DNA of 64,000 bases from Apoda limacodes (GCA_946406115.1 OX291543.1:36358815-36422814); one strand, 5' to 3'; shown: positions 52,960-63,754, counted from the first letter of the stretch. A program made the numbers and translations. The notes: a model not told the origin generated them from the letters alone.

Positions 52960-54843
52960 CACTAAGGTGGCAAACAAGCACACGGCCCGCCTGATGGTAA
53001 GCGGTCACCGTGGCCTATGGACGCTTGCAACACCAGAAGTATCACTCGCGCGTTGCCGACCCTTCAAAAATCCAATAACTTCTTTCTTGAAGAACCCCAT
53101 ACTGTAGTCCTTAAAGAAAACCTTGGCAGGGAGCTCATTCCACAACCCAAGCGTTCGCGGGAGGAAGTTTCTCTGAAACCGCACTGTACGCGACCATTTC
53201 GGTTCTAAAGTGTGAGAATGAATTCCCTGCCGATGGCGAGCGGTACGATGGTTTGAAAGTAGCCGTGGCCATCATTTCAAACAATTCCTCAGAACACATC
53301 CCGTTGTACAAGCTGTAGAACACACACAGGGAGGCAAAGTCTCTCCTCAGACTTAAGGGTTCGATACGGCAAGTGAGTTTGGGATCGTCGACAATTCTCA
53401 CAGCCCGTCGTTGAACCTAGTCAAAAGGTCCAAGCTGGTATCCGGGTGCACCTGTCCAGAGATGGCGGCAGTACTACATATGGGGCCGAACTTGCGACTT
53501 GTAAAGCAGCAACCTCTGCTCCGACGTGAAGTACTGCCTCGCTCTGTTGAGTACACCTAGTTTTTTGGACGCCAGCTTCACCTCATCTTGTAAATTATCT
53601 CGGAACGGAACATCGCTGGAGATGGCGACACCAAGGATCCCAATGCTCTTGGAGATGGAGAGGGGAGTGTTCTGGAATTGTGGGACTACAGTGAATGGGG
53701 TTTTCTTAGCGGTGAACGCGCAGACTTGTGTCTTTGTAGGGTTGAATCGGACCAAGTTTACCGGTCCCCAGTCAGAGACCTTGGAAAGTGTGGAGTGGTT
53801 GAGACACAAGTATTCCGCGGTTTTCCTCCACAACGGAACGAGGGATGTTTGCGCGACCCGTGTGATAGGCGTCTCCAGTACTGTCATCTGCATAGCAATG
53901 TATGTTGTTGATGTCCAACATGTCATTGATATGCAGTAGAAATAACGTAGGAGACATCACGAAGCCTTGCGGGACACCAGCATTAATGTCCATGCTATCA
54001 GAGCAACTACCGTCAACTACGGCTCGGATGCGTCTGCCGGACAAAAAGCTAGCCACCCATTTGCACAAACCCTCGGGCACTCCATAAGATGGCAACTTCG
54101 ATAGAAGACCCCGCTGCCTGACCCAATCAAACGCATTCGCTATGTTCAGGCTACATGCCAATGCCTCCCCCTGACTCTCAATGGCTAGTGCCCATCGGTG
54201 AGTTAGATACACTAGAAGGTCGCCAGTCGAGCGACCGTGGCGAAAGCCATATTGACGATCACTGACCAGGTCGTGTTCTTCTAGGTATCTTAGTAGCTGT
54301 GTGTTGATCACACGCTCCATCACCTTGGAGAGGAGAGGGGTAGTAGCGATAGGCCTGTAATTCGGTGGATCTGATCTACCGCCCTTTTTGGGCACCGGGT
54401 GCACATTCGCAGTCTTCCATGAAGACGGAAATTGCCTTGTGTGGTAGGAAGGCGCGAAGAGGCGCGTGAGTACAGGACATAACTCAGGAGCACACTGCTT
54501 AAGCACCACTGCTAGTATACCGTCTGGCCCACTTGACTTATGAACGTCTAGAGAAAGCGACGCCCGCCGGACCTCCCGCTGTGTTATGGAGATTTCCGGC
54601 ATGGTCTTACCGCACCACGGTATAGTAGGTGGTACAGCGCCTTAGTCGTTCATTTTCGAGTTTGAGGCAGAGACTGCCCAATAGATCGGCTTTCTCTTTA
54701 GCACTATGGGCCATGTCACCATCGGTCTTCCGCAGTGGTGGTAATGACGACTGGCAAAAGTTCCCTTCAGCAGCTTTGGCAAGCGACCAGAGAGCACGAC
54801 TCCCAGAAGGATAGCTCGCAAGTCGCCCACCTATTTTGCCCAT
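52960..54843 (-). pseudogene. LINE-A reverse transcriptase, frameshifted
   Basis: The RT is split into frames 54607-54843, 53772-54602, 53474-53926 and 53135-53401. The motifs are those of the 44511 copy: SSGPDGILAVVLKQC, DRQYGFRHGRSTGD, NAGVPQGFVMSPTLF and catalytic YADD within HCYADDSTGDAYH. The palm core is in one frame. Shifts occur near 53790-53830, near 53410-53470 and at about 54603. Trp replaces the premature TGA found in the 44511 copy. Shared differences (CACCAGAAGTATCAC, CACACGGCCC) link it to the 62002 fragment as a subfamily. Confidence 0.9.
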
Positions 54844-54874
54844 GAATTAGAATTTTGCTCTGGCAGTTGCTTTC

Positions 54875-55440
54875 TTACTGAACCTCGAGGCAGCATTGCA
54901 TAAGGAGCTTGTATGGTCCTCTATATCTGGTATTCTCGTAGGAGTAAAGGACCAGCTGAGAGAATCCATAGGTCAGAGCAAATTCATGAGCAGATATCCC
55001 TGCACAGTTATTGGTTCGAGAACTGAGCCACTCACGATGGTGGGCGTTAAAGTCTCCCAAAATAAATAGTTCTGCTGTGGGATAAATTGCTCTAGAACTT
55101 TGTCAGTCGTCAAACTCAGAGTCGAGTTACGTCCGTGTCACCGCTAAGAGACCTGTATAGGCACGCATAGATACGAGTGTGGCCGCCGTAATCTACGCGC
55201 ACTTACAATATCGACAGGTCCCTGTCTTCAAGGCTATGAAGGCGGCGAAAGCAGATATCCTCCCGGACGAACATACATACACCGGCACGACTCACAAAAT
55301 TGTGCTCGAGTTTGTAGCCGGGATAATGAAGGTATGATGTGTCGGCCGGGCAGGATATCTGCGTCTCCGTTAGGAAAAGAATAGTCGGCTGCGCAGTCTC
55401 GAGATGGTCTTCTTCGTCTTCTGATATGCACGATGAAGTA
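54875..55440 (-). pseudogene. LINE-A APE-type endonuclease, broken
   Basis: The upstream half of LINE-A ORF2, which nicks target DNA. Minus-strand frame 55203-55592 holds TILFLTETQISCPADTSYLH, PGYKLEHNFVSRAGVCMFV and REDICFRRL. After stops, the frame 54875-55060 holds MGDFNAHHREWLSSRTNN with the conserved GDFNAHH catalytic motif. The sequence then passes straight into linker text (CCLEVQ / AASRFSKKA), skipping the SSDH region present at 44511, so an internal deletion is evident. Several stops lie between 55060 and 55203. Confidence 0.8.
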
Positions 55441-56880
55441 TTTTGCGGGATTGCTTCGAACGGTATTGATACATGATGTCTTCTATTTGTTTGGCCAAAG
55501 CAGTTATTAAATATTTGTATGCAACCATTTCTATGTTCGTCTGGATGTACCGTTGTCGAAATAGACGTATAAGGAAATGCCATGGGAAGCATTTGTATAA
55601 TATGAAGCTGAGCATGACTAAACCCATGATATAACTAAAAGCAGGAAATTTATTGCTGTGTTTTTGCATAAAAGATTTTTCATTGTCTTTCAGGCGCTGA
55701 GCGTAGTCTTTGATTTCTTGTTTCATCGTATGAAGTGAGTCGAGAGGTAGATCGTTCATTTTAATATGTATGAGTTCTGGTGGTTCTTCGTTTTTAGTGA
55801 ATTCGATGCAGTTTTCGTCGATATCCACTGTGATTATAGGATGGGTAATATTTGTTGTTATTTCTTCTGTTGCTGACAGTGTAACAAATCCAGTATAACG
55901 TTTGCAACCTTCTTTAATACTTAATATACCGGTGCCTTATAATTGATGATGACTGGTCCACATTGCAGAACAGCTGGTGTCTTACGGTTTAAGATATATT
56001 TCCATTTGTTGTTTTTGATGGGTTGGAATGTGTTGATATATGTAGCAAATGTAGTTATTTCGCAGATATTGGGTATTTCTTTTGTTGTGCTAAGTAAAAC
56101 GGCCATTTTGCATGTTCGACGTGTGTTTAAGTTTTAGACGGGTAGTTTTTTACAGACTGCCTTCTCCGGCGCATATGTTTTGCAGGTCTCCATTGTGCTG
56201 AACATCACATATTGTTAACGAGTAGAACTAGTCGCTAGGTTTGTTTGCTCAGGAAGGATAGTGGAGTAAACAGAGGAGTTGGAATGCGGTATAGGAATAG
56301 ATTATATATGATATTTATAAAATTTGTCATTTTTAATAAGTGGAAAATTTAAAATATAAACTACTTTATTCATATAAATATAAGATGTTAGAGTTGCGGA
56401 TTCTAAGATTATGTGTATAAAACTTTTTCTTTCTAATTCTTGTTTTTCTAAAAGCTCTATACACTTATCATAGCGTGAAGCGTCTTTCGCGTCAGGTGTG
56501 CCTATTAGCCATTTAAGTACAGAACTGAGACCATCTTTTAATTCGCGTTTCACACGTCTGTTATTAGAAGTGTAGTAGGAGAGCTCTGCTAGCCGAGAGT
56601 CGACACGATTAATGTTTATGTTAAGAAAATAACTAGTTGTTTTAGTGTTGTGAGTATTGTATTGCTTACTAATAATTAAAGTTTTATAGTTAGCTAATCG
56701 TTTTAGAGAGTCGCGAGATAAAAATAACGGTTTTTGTATATTACTAGTTTCCAAGGGGATTCAGATACAACGAGCTCGCCTTCTTCTTGGAAGTAGAGTC
56801 CGGATTTAGAAGGAAGAGGTTGGGTAAGGGTATCCCCAGCAACAATGTTTGCGGAGTACCTGGAATGAAGAAATAACTAT
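55440..56880 (-). pseudogene. Gypsy-2 envelope gene, broken
   Basis: This is a fusion-type envelope of the errantivirus group. An acceptor-like CATTCCAG (56860-56868 on the minus strand) precedes the first env-like text (SKSGLYFQEEGELVV, about 56780-56830), in keeping with env being made from a spliced RNA in this group. After a frameshift, 56302-56754 carries a basic RVKR cleavage-type site, a following GLSSVLKWLIGT fusion-region motif and a helical segment. The part at 55370-55828 has a transmembrane-like segment (YIMGLVMLSFILY, about 55615-55655) and a basic tail, and its C-terminus is replaced by LINE-A sequence. Frameshifts and stops in 55830-56300 disable it. Confidence 0.8.
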
Positions 56881-57109
56881 ATCACTTGATTTGTAATTTC
56901 GTGAGAGTTTGACTTATTCCTAAAACATTTTTTGTTTTTTATATAAATCTTATACACTATTATATAGATTATTATTTTAATAATGGAGCAAACGATAAAA
57001 CTATGATAGGGATAATTAATTATTTTATAAAAAATATTTACACGTTCAGGACTTTCAGAGGAATTGGAATAGGCCATTTAGATGTTGAAGGAGAGTTTGT
57101 GTCATTGAG

Positions 57110-58170
57110 CGGTCTAAGACGGTTTGCATGAACCAAATGGTTTCTTCCTGATTTTCTGATCATATAGTTTTCGTTAAAATTTAATGATTGTTTGTGATAT
57201 GACACATAATTGCGAGTGGTACAATTTGATCCCAGTTAGAGTTATTACGCTAATGATACAAACGTATATGGTCTCATAAACAAGCGTGGAATCTCTCTAG
57301 CGAGCCATTAGTTTGGGGATGATATGAAGTGCTTAGGATGTGACTTGAACCAAGTAATTTCATTAATTGTTTAATTATATTATTTACGAATTCACCTCCT
57401 TGGTCGGAATAGAATCAAAATATTAGAAGTGTCTTGGCGATAGTTAAAGCTTGTTTATCAGGAATTGGGTATGCTTGGACAAATCTAGTCAGGTCATTTT
57501 GTAAAGTAAAAATGTATTTGTTAAAGTCACCTGATATGTCGGAGTATGATACTAAGTCAATAGTTACTCGTTCGAAGGGTTCTGTAGCAGAGGATAAAAT
57601 GACCAATCTAGGAGAAGTTTTTCTTTGTATTTTGTTTTGTTGACAAGTTTGGCAGTTTTCTATGTAGTTTTTTTATGTCGTAAGTCATACCTTTCCAAAA
57701 GTAACTGTCTCGGATTTTACGAGGTAACTCTACGATGCCTCTATGTCCGGACAGGGGTTCGTCATGGTGTTTTTTAAGGATTTTAGGAATTTCGTCTGCA
57801 TGTAGGATAAGTAACTTTATTTTCAACAATAGTTATTTTGCAATTGTATGTCGGCTAAATAGGCTGTAATGTGTAACTGTTCGTTTCCTTTCAACTTACA
57901 AGTTTTATCCCGATTAAGGTCGGGAATGTGAAGAGTATTAAAGTCATTACTTTGTAGAGTACGTAAGACTGTTTTAAAATAACTCTCAGAGTCCCAAGGG
58001 TCAAAGTGTGTGGGACGCGAGCAGGCGAAAACGATATTTTGTTTTTTATCAGAAACTAATAAGTCAGTGTCATAAAGCGTTTTGGTTTTTTCTAAGTATG
58101 GGTTAGTTTGGGAACACAAGCTTATAGCTTCGTTGAAAAGATCATTTCTGTCAGAAAGGTCGCATGACAT
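57110..58170 (-). pseudogene. Gypsy-2 integrase, broken
   Basis: Integrase inserts the cDNA copy. Read in order on the minus strand: zinc-binding part with HHDEPLSGHRGIVELPRKI (57608-57829, its Cys pair disturbed), catalytic core with FERVTIDLVSYSDISGDF (first Asp, 57415-57606), SDQGGEFVNNIIKQL (second Asp) and HPQTNGSLERFH (Glu) at about 57280-57410. All three catalytic acidic residues survive, but stops near 57413 and frameshifts between the pieces break the gene. The far C-terminal end becomes unreadable near 57100. Confidence 0.82.
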
Positions 58171-58221
58171 GGGTATAAATATGTTTTATGACGTGGGTCT
58201 AAAAGGCGGTCTGTTGAAATT

Positions 58222-58660
58222 TCAAGATTTGAAGTGTCGAAACTGTAATCGGGGTTCGTAGAAAAATGGTTTAAAGTTAAGATGTAAATAATCGTCAGAG
58301 TGCTGTTGGATAGAGTCGTTGGTTTTTGTCAAGTTGATAAGGTTTGTGTTTATGACAGGAGGTCGTGAGAGTGCGTCAGCGTTTGTGTTGTTTTTGCCAG
58401 CTTTGTAAATAATTTCGTATTCGAATTCCTCTAATTTTAGTCTCCAGCGGACTAAACGACTACCTGGGTCTTTGATAAGCCAAGTTAACGGTTTGTGGTC
58501 GGTTACGATTGTAAATTTGCGGCCAAACAAATAACGTCTGAAATGTTTCGCCGCCCAAACAATCGCTAGTAGTTCACGTTCAATTGTGGAATAGTTTGTC
58601 TCGGCTTTGTTTAAAGTCCAAGATACGTAGGCGATTGGTAAATCTTTACTATTTCACCTT
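58222..58660 (-). pseudogene. Gypsy-2 RNase H, broken
   Basis: The frame 58222-58530 has FGRKFTIVTDHKPLTWLIKD, RLVRWRLKLEEFEYEI and KAGKNNTNADALSRPP, the standard end of Ty3/Gypsy RNase H. The upstream part (58530-58660: ERELLAIVWAAKHF-like text) is readable across a frame change. RNase H removes the RNA strand during reverse transcription. Confidence 0.82.
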
Positions 58661-60060
58661 GTGATAGGACAGCACCAATGGCGTGGATAGAAGTGTCGGT
58701 TGTTAAGATAAACACTTTATGAAAATCGTGATATTGGAGAATTGTTGGGTTTGTGAGAAGACGTTTACATTCGTCGAAAGACTTTTGTTGAGATTCACCC
58801 CATATAAAGGGTGTGTCCTTTTTTAAAAGGCTTGTGCTCTCACAAGGTTTAGTAATTTTACTGAAATTATATTATATATCGACGATAGTAGCTGGTAAGG
58901 CCTAGAAATACTTTAACCTTTAAGTATGGAGGTCATTTTTTCTTAACACTATTGTGGACGTGGAGTCTCACAGGCTCCTTTATGCACACACATTTTTTTG
59001 GGGGAATTGGATATAAGATCGCTTTAAAGCTGACTGAATATTAAAGTTATGGAATTTAACAATAAAATAAAGTACTTATATAATCAACTTTTATTCCCAA
59101 AATTATAGAATTTTTAAAAATCAAAAATAATGGCACAATTTCAACAGCTAAACTTATTCATATAACAAAATGAGTCATTTTTTCTCAAAAAATAATATAT
59201 AAGAAACCATAAACACAAAACACTTACTTCAGGTAACGAGTAATCGAGTAGCCTGTGAGACTCCACGTCCATACTTAAAGGTTAATGTCTTTACAACATT
59301 TTGGAATTGGGAAATTTTCAACAGCTTGAATTTTTTCAGGATTGGGCTTAACGCCTTCATTAGAAATAATGTGTCCTAAGTAGGCTACTTCACGGCGAAG
59401 GAATTCACACTTATCGGGCTGTATTTTTAAGTGGAATTTTTTGAGTCTTGAAAATACTTCTTTAAGTTTTTGTTCATTTTCTTGAATACTTGATGCAAAG
59501 ACAATGATATCACCAAGGTATATAAAGCATCTTTCACCATGTAAACCTTATAAAACAGAGTCCATTACGCGCTGAAAAATTGCAGGAGCATTTTCAGGCC
59601 AAAGGGCATTCTTTTAGACTAATGGTGCCCAAAGGGCGTATTAAAAGCTGTCTTTGGGGTATCTTTAATATCTACTTCAAGTTGATGAAAACCAGACGCT
59701 AAATCTGAAACTGTGAAATATTAAGAATGACCGAGTTTTTATAAGATGTCTGTTATGTTTGGAAGTGGATAGCTGTCTCCAATAGTTACGTCATTAAGTT
59801 TTCTGTAGTCGTTAACGAGTCGCCACTTTTCTTTCCCAGATGCGTCCATTTTTTTTGGTACGACCCATATTGGGCTGCTCTATGGAGAGGCGCTGGTTTC
59901 GATTATATCTTGTTCCAACATTTTTTGCACTTGTGTTTTTACTTCTTTCTCATGAACTTGTGGGAAACGATAAATTGGTATGTATTGGAGATTGTGTAGT
60001 TGTCGGAATTGTATGTTTTGTGTGATTTGTAAAAGTTAGTGCGTCACCTTCTATATAAAA
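58661..60060 (-). pseudogene. Gypsy-2 reverse transcriptase, catalytic box YLGD, split by a MITE
   Basis: On the minus strand the palm reads CFIYLGDIIVFASSIQEN where YLDD is expected. The glycine codon is at 59512-59514, one base from Asp, so the active site is lost. FHLKIQPDKCEFLRREVAYL and LGHIISNEGVKPNPEKI follow. The next motif, PIPKCCKDIKVFLGLTSYYR, is split by the MITE at 58917-59281 and becomes continuous when the MITE and one TTAA are removed. Upstream text near 59740-59900 matches the N-terminal fingers ([15 protein letters not shown], in the GDSYPLPN area). Several further stops occur. Confidence 0.85.
58917..59281. mobile_element. piggyBac-like MITE with TTAA duplications
   Basis: 365 bp flanked by TTAA at 58913-58916 and 59282-59285. 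The ends are CCTTTAAGTATGGA and its reverse complement. A second inverted pair, CGTGGAGTCTCACAGGCT, lies directly next to the terminal repeat on the right but about 27 bases inward on the left. Unequal spacing of terminal and subterminal repeats is the known layout of piggyBac ends. No coding frame inside. Confidence 0.88.
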
Positions 60061-60870
60061 TATATCTGAAAAGTCAGAAGTAATTTTGTGAAAGGATTCT
60101 GTTTCTTCGTCATTTAAATGTTCTTTTCTGATAAGGTCGAATACTTTGTTTTGTGGTCTAATGAGTTCTCATTGTTGTAATCGTTATTTTGATAATTTAA
60201 GTTGTTTATTTGAATGTCTTTAATATTATATGCACAGGCAGTGATACAAGGAGTAGTAATTAGCTTATCAGTTTCGTTAGTGTTTATACATGTTATTACA
60301 AATGAGTAATTTTTTACATTAACTAATGCGCGTGGGATAATGATACCATTTCCGATGGTTTGTTTTTCTACGATAGCGTCACCGGAATTAACTGTATTTG
60401 TGTTACATGTGATAATGGTTTTTGAATGAACATTAAGTAATTGCTTGTTATTTTCGATGTGAGAACTTTGTTCTCCAAGGAAATAGAGTCTATAGGTTTT
60501 ATTGTGAACACGCATTGTTTTAGATTCGATATAGATAAGAGCGTTAAATTTTGACATAAAATAATTTCCTAGAATACCGTCTGGTATTAAGGTTTGCTAT
60601 ATGGAATTTAAACTTTGGAAAATTATCAAGACAGATTTCTGAGGTTCCGTAAGTTTTAGTCGGTGATTGAGTACTCGAGACGCCTACGATTGAGACGATG
60701 TCTGACTTCTTCACTAGTGATGTTCCTATCTTGTCACGTCTAATCACTGAACATCCTGCTTCCGTGTCGATTAAAAGCGTTACGGGTTTGCCACCGATAT
60801 GAAAAGTGCAATGTAACAAGTTTTCAGGAGGAACATCGTTTAGGTAAGATATAGTAAATGATTTCATTGG
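60061..60870 (-). pseudogene. Gypsy-2 protease and linker, active site changed
   Basis: The frame 60544-60867 holds CTFHIGGKPVTLLIDTEAGC followed by SVIRRDKIG. This is the aspartic protease loop, with DTEAG in place of the usual DTGAG, so the glycine next to the catalytic Asp is changed to Glu. The frame 60114-60557 continues as a linker (NSGDAIVEKQTIGNGIIIPR, ALVNVKNYSFVITCIN) that in this group precedes RT. The two frames overlap by 14 bases and are offset, so a frameshift lies near 60550. Confidence 0.78.
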
Positions 60871-62001
60871 TGTAGTAAATTTTGGTGTTGTCTTATTTGA
60901 TTCTGAGTTGTTGGACTTAGTGGAAGAGTTTGATTTTGGTTCTGGATTTTGAATTGATTTTGGATTTTGAATTGATTTTGATATTTTGATTTAGTTGATT
61001 TTGTATTTCGTTTTGATTTTGTAGTTAATTCAGTGAGATTGATTTGGTTATAAGAAGAAGAGTCTGTTTGGGTGCATGCATCTCTATATTGTCTCCGATA
61101 GACTGGTGTAGTTTGAGATTGCACACTTTGAGTTAGTAAATTATGTATTTTTTGCGTTTGTCCCCGATGAACTGCATTAGATAGTGACCTATTATTAATA
61201 TTTTTACTTAAGAGTCGAGTTGGACTATTTCCACATCGTGGGTTAATGACTCGATCTGATTCGAATAATGGGCTGAAGCGATTTCCGGAGAGATGCCCCA
61301 CTCTTCGGTCGCTTGCGAGTTTAAATTATTAATGTTATTTGTTGGAATGTTTGGTAAGACACGTGGATTTTGATCGCTTGTTGTCAAAGAGTTTCGTAGG
61401 TTATTATTATATGCTCTCTTACGACACTCTGAAATCAGATGACCGGGATTTTGCAATAATTGCAAAACTTGTTTGTCGTTTGTGAAGAAAAATGTCTATT
61501 ACTTTGGATTATTTGGTTATTTCGGTATGAATTCGGCTGAAATGGCTTTGGAACACCTGAATGCGATGGTGGTCGACGATTACTACTAACAGTGTTATTA
61601 AATGTATTTTAATACAACGATTGTCTTGCTGCATTCATTCGCTTTATTTTGTCTTCTTGTATAGCGAAGTTGCCAGCATCTGACAGATTTATGAACTCTT
61701 TAATTCTAAGCATAGTCCCTATTTCTGAATTTAGGCCATTTATGAACACGCTAAGTGCTGTTTCTTCGGTAGTTGCTTTCCTACCTAACAACGTGTTGTC
61801 TGAGATTTCTGCAATTAATTTTTCTATGATTTTGCTACGACATAAATCCTCGCGATGAAAATTATCAATGAGAGATTTTTGTGGTTTTTGGAACATTGAC
61901 TGTAGTTCTAACATTAAATGTGAAATTGTTTTTATATTTGAGAATATTTGAATTAAATAATTTTTAAGGTTATGCCAATCAGAAAATTGTCTCGGTTTTT
62001 G
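60871..62001 (-). pseudogene. Gypsy-2 gag with CCHC knuckle, interrupted by LINE-A
   Basis: The frame entering at 62001 reads FSDWHNLKNYLIQIFSNIKT, then QSMFQKPQKSLIDNF and GLNSEIGTMLRIKEF, like the capsid region of insect errantivirus gag. The N-terminal half is missing because LINE-A sequence begins at 62002. The knuckle is FCNYCK in one frame and NPGHLISECRK in the next (about 61430-61475), so a one-base shift splits a CX2CX4HX4C motif. The 3' part (60864-61301) is rich in Gln, Asn and Ser with a QNQFKIQNQ repeat. Inactive. Confidence 0.8.
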
Positions 62002-62122
62002 TTTTTTTATACCACTAAAGTGGCAAACAAGCACACGGTCCGCTTGATGGTAAGCGGTCACCGTGGCCTATGGACGCTTGCAACACCAGAAGTATCACTC
62101 CCTTCAAAAATCCAATTACTTC
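62002..62122 (-). mobile_element. LINE-A 3' fragment interrupting Gypsy-2 gag (first insertion)
   Basis: T tract, then the antisense LINE-A 3' end of the 52932 subfamily (CACCAGAAGTATCACTC). It breaks at ATTACTTC, where a second LINE-A starts. The remaining piece (TTTCTTGAAGGACCCC) resumes at 63709. Confidence 0.85.
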
Positions 62123-63708
62123 TTTTTTTTTTTTTTTTTTTTATACCACTAAGGTGGCAAACAAGCTTACGGCCCGCCTGATGGTAAGCGGTCACCGTAG
62201 CCTATGGACGCTTGCAACACCAGGGGTATCACTTGCGCGTTGCCGACCCTTCAGAAATCTAATAACTTCTTTCTTGAAGAACTCCATACTGTAGTCCTTG
62301 CAGAAAACCTTGGCAGGGAGCTCATTCCACAACTTAAGCGTTCGCGGGAGCAAGTTTCTCTGAAACCGCACTGTACGCGACCATTTAGGTTCTAAAGTGT
62401 GAGAATGAATTCCCTGCCGATGGCGAGCGGTGCGATGGTAGAAAGTAGCCGTGGGCATCATTTCGAACAATTCCTCAGAACACAACCCATTGTACAAGCG
62501 GTAGAACACACACAGTGAGGCAAAGTCTCTCCTCAGACTTAAGGGCTCGATACCGCAAGTGAGTTTGGGATCGTCGACAATTCTCACAGCCCGTCGTTGA
62601 ACCGAGTCAAAAGGGTCAAGCTGGTATCCGGGTGCACCTACCCAGAGATGGCAGCAGTACTCCATATGGGGCCGAACTTGCGACTTGTAAAGTGACAACC
62701 TTTGCCCCGACGTGAAGTACTGCTTCGCTCTGTTGAGTACACCAAGTTTTTTGGACGCCAGCTTTACCTTATCTTGTAAATGATCTCGGAACTGAACATC
62801 GCTGGAGATGTCGACACCAAGGATCCCAATGCTCTTGGAGATGGAGAGGGGAGTGTTCTGGAATTGTGGGACCACAGTGAATGGAGTTTTCTTAGCGGTG
62901 AACGCGCACACTTGTGTCTTTGTAGGGTTGAATCGGACCAAGTTTACCCGTCCCCAGTCAGAGACCTGGGACAGTGTGGTCTCGATTTGAGACACAAGTT
63001 CTCCGCGGTTTTCCTCCACAACGGAACGAGGGATGTTTGCACGACCCGTGTAAAAAGTGTCTCCAGTACTCTCATCTGCATAGCAATGTATGTTGTTGAT
63101 GTCCAACATGTCATTGATATGCAGTAGAAATAACGTAGGAGACATCACGAAGCCTTGCGGGACACCAGCATTAATGTCCATGCTATCAGAGCAACTACCG
63201 TCAACTACAGTTCGTATGCGTCTGCCGGACAAAAAGCTAGCCACCCATTTGCACAAACCCTCGGGCACTCCGTAAGATGGCAACTTCGATAGAAGACCGC
63301 GGTGCCAGACCCGATCGAACGCCTTCGCTATGTCCAGGCTACATGCCAATGCCTCCCCCTGACTCTCAATGGCTAGTGCCCATCGGTGTGTGAGATACAC
63401 TAGAAGGTCACCAGTCGAGCGACCGTGGCGAAAGCCATATTGACGGTCACTGACCAGATCGTGTACTTCTAGGTATCTTAGAAGCTGTGTGTTGATCACA
63501 CGCTCCATCACCTTAGAGAGGAGAGAGGTAATAGCGATAGGCCTGTAATTCGATGGATCTGATCTATCGCCCTTTTTGGGCACCGGGTGCACATTCGCAG
63601 TCTTCCATGTAGACGGAAATTGCCTAGTGTGGTAGGAAAGCGCGAAGAGGCGCGTGAGTACAGGACATAACTCAGGAGCACACTGCTTAAGCACCACTGC
63701 TGGTATAC
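62123..63708 (-). mobile_element. LINE-A, 5'-truncated, nested in another LINE-A
   Basis: Poly-T followed by antisense 3' UTR and an open RT frame (62192-63754). It is nearly identical to 44495-46872 over the shared length. The 5' truncation is at GGTATAC (63708), and the interrupted older LINE-A continues directly after. Confidence 0.92.
62192..63706 (-). pseudogene. LINE-A reverse transcriptase, open frame but truncated and with YADE
   Basis: About 505 codons of continuous RT: IPAVVLKQCAPELCPVL, DRQYGFRHGRSTGD, LDIAKAFDRVWHRG, NAGVPQGFVMSPTLF through the C-terminus (RPHMEYCCHLWVGAPGYQ) and SVHRLR before the stop. The catalytic box reads YADE (codon GAG at 63071-63073) instead of YADD, so the copy should be inactive although no stop or frameshift is present. 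The frame extends 5' into flanking sequence (to 63754) by chance. The start of RT and the endonuclease are absent. Confidence 0.9.
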
Positions 63709-63728
63709 TTTCTTGAAGGACCCCGAAT
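63709..63728 (-). mobile_element. Remaining 5' piece of the interrupted LINE-A
   Basis: TTTCTTGAAGGACCCCGAAT continues the sequence broken at 62122 (TTTCTTGAAGAACCCCATAC in other copies), then stops at its own 5' truncation. Confidence 0.65.
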
Positions 63729-63754
63729 GCACCTACTCCTGTTATTTTATTCAA

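Larger units (their letters stand above)
52932..55440 (-). mobile_element. LINE-A: longest copy, with endonuclease, internally deleted
   Basis: Poly-T at 52932, then antisense 3' UTR, RT and endonuclease up to about 55440, where envelope sequence of Gypsy-2 begins. It is the only LINE-A copy here that keeps much of the endonuclease. The segment joining endonuclease and linker is deleted near 54895. Confidence 0.88.
55440..62001 (-). mobile_element. Gypsy-2: errantivirus-like LTR element with env, LTRs not seen
   Basis: On the minus strand from 62001 down: gag, CCHC knuckle, protease, RT, RNase H, integrase, then env, the gene order of insect errantiviruses. Both ends are occupied by LINE-A sequence and no LTR pair is visible. 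A piggyBac-like MITE (58917-59281) interrupts RT. All genes are degenerate. Confidence 0.88.

Noticed and set aside
59840..60025. Plus-strand 61-codon hydrophobic frame
   Set aside because: Shadow of the Gypsy-2 RT on the opposite strand.
60864..61301. QNQFKIQNQ-rich frame as a separate low-complexity protein
   Set aside because: It lies between gag knuckle and protease of Gypsy-2 in the right order and is the tail of gag.
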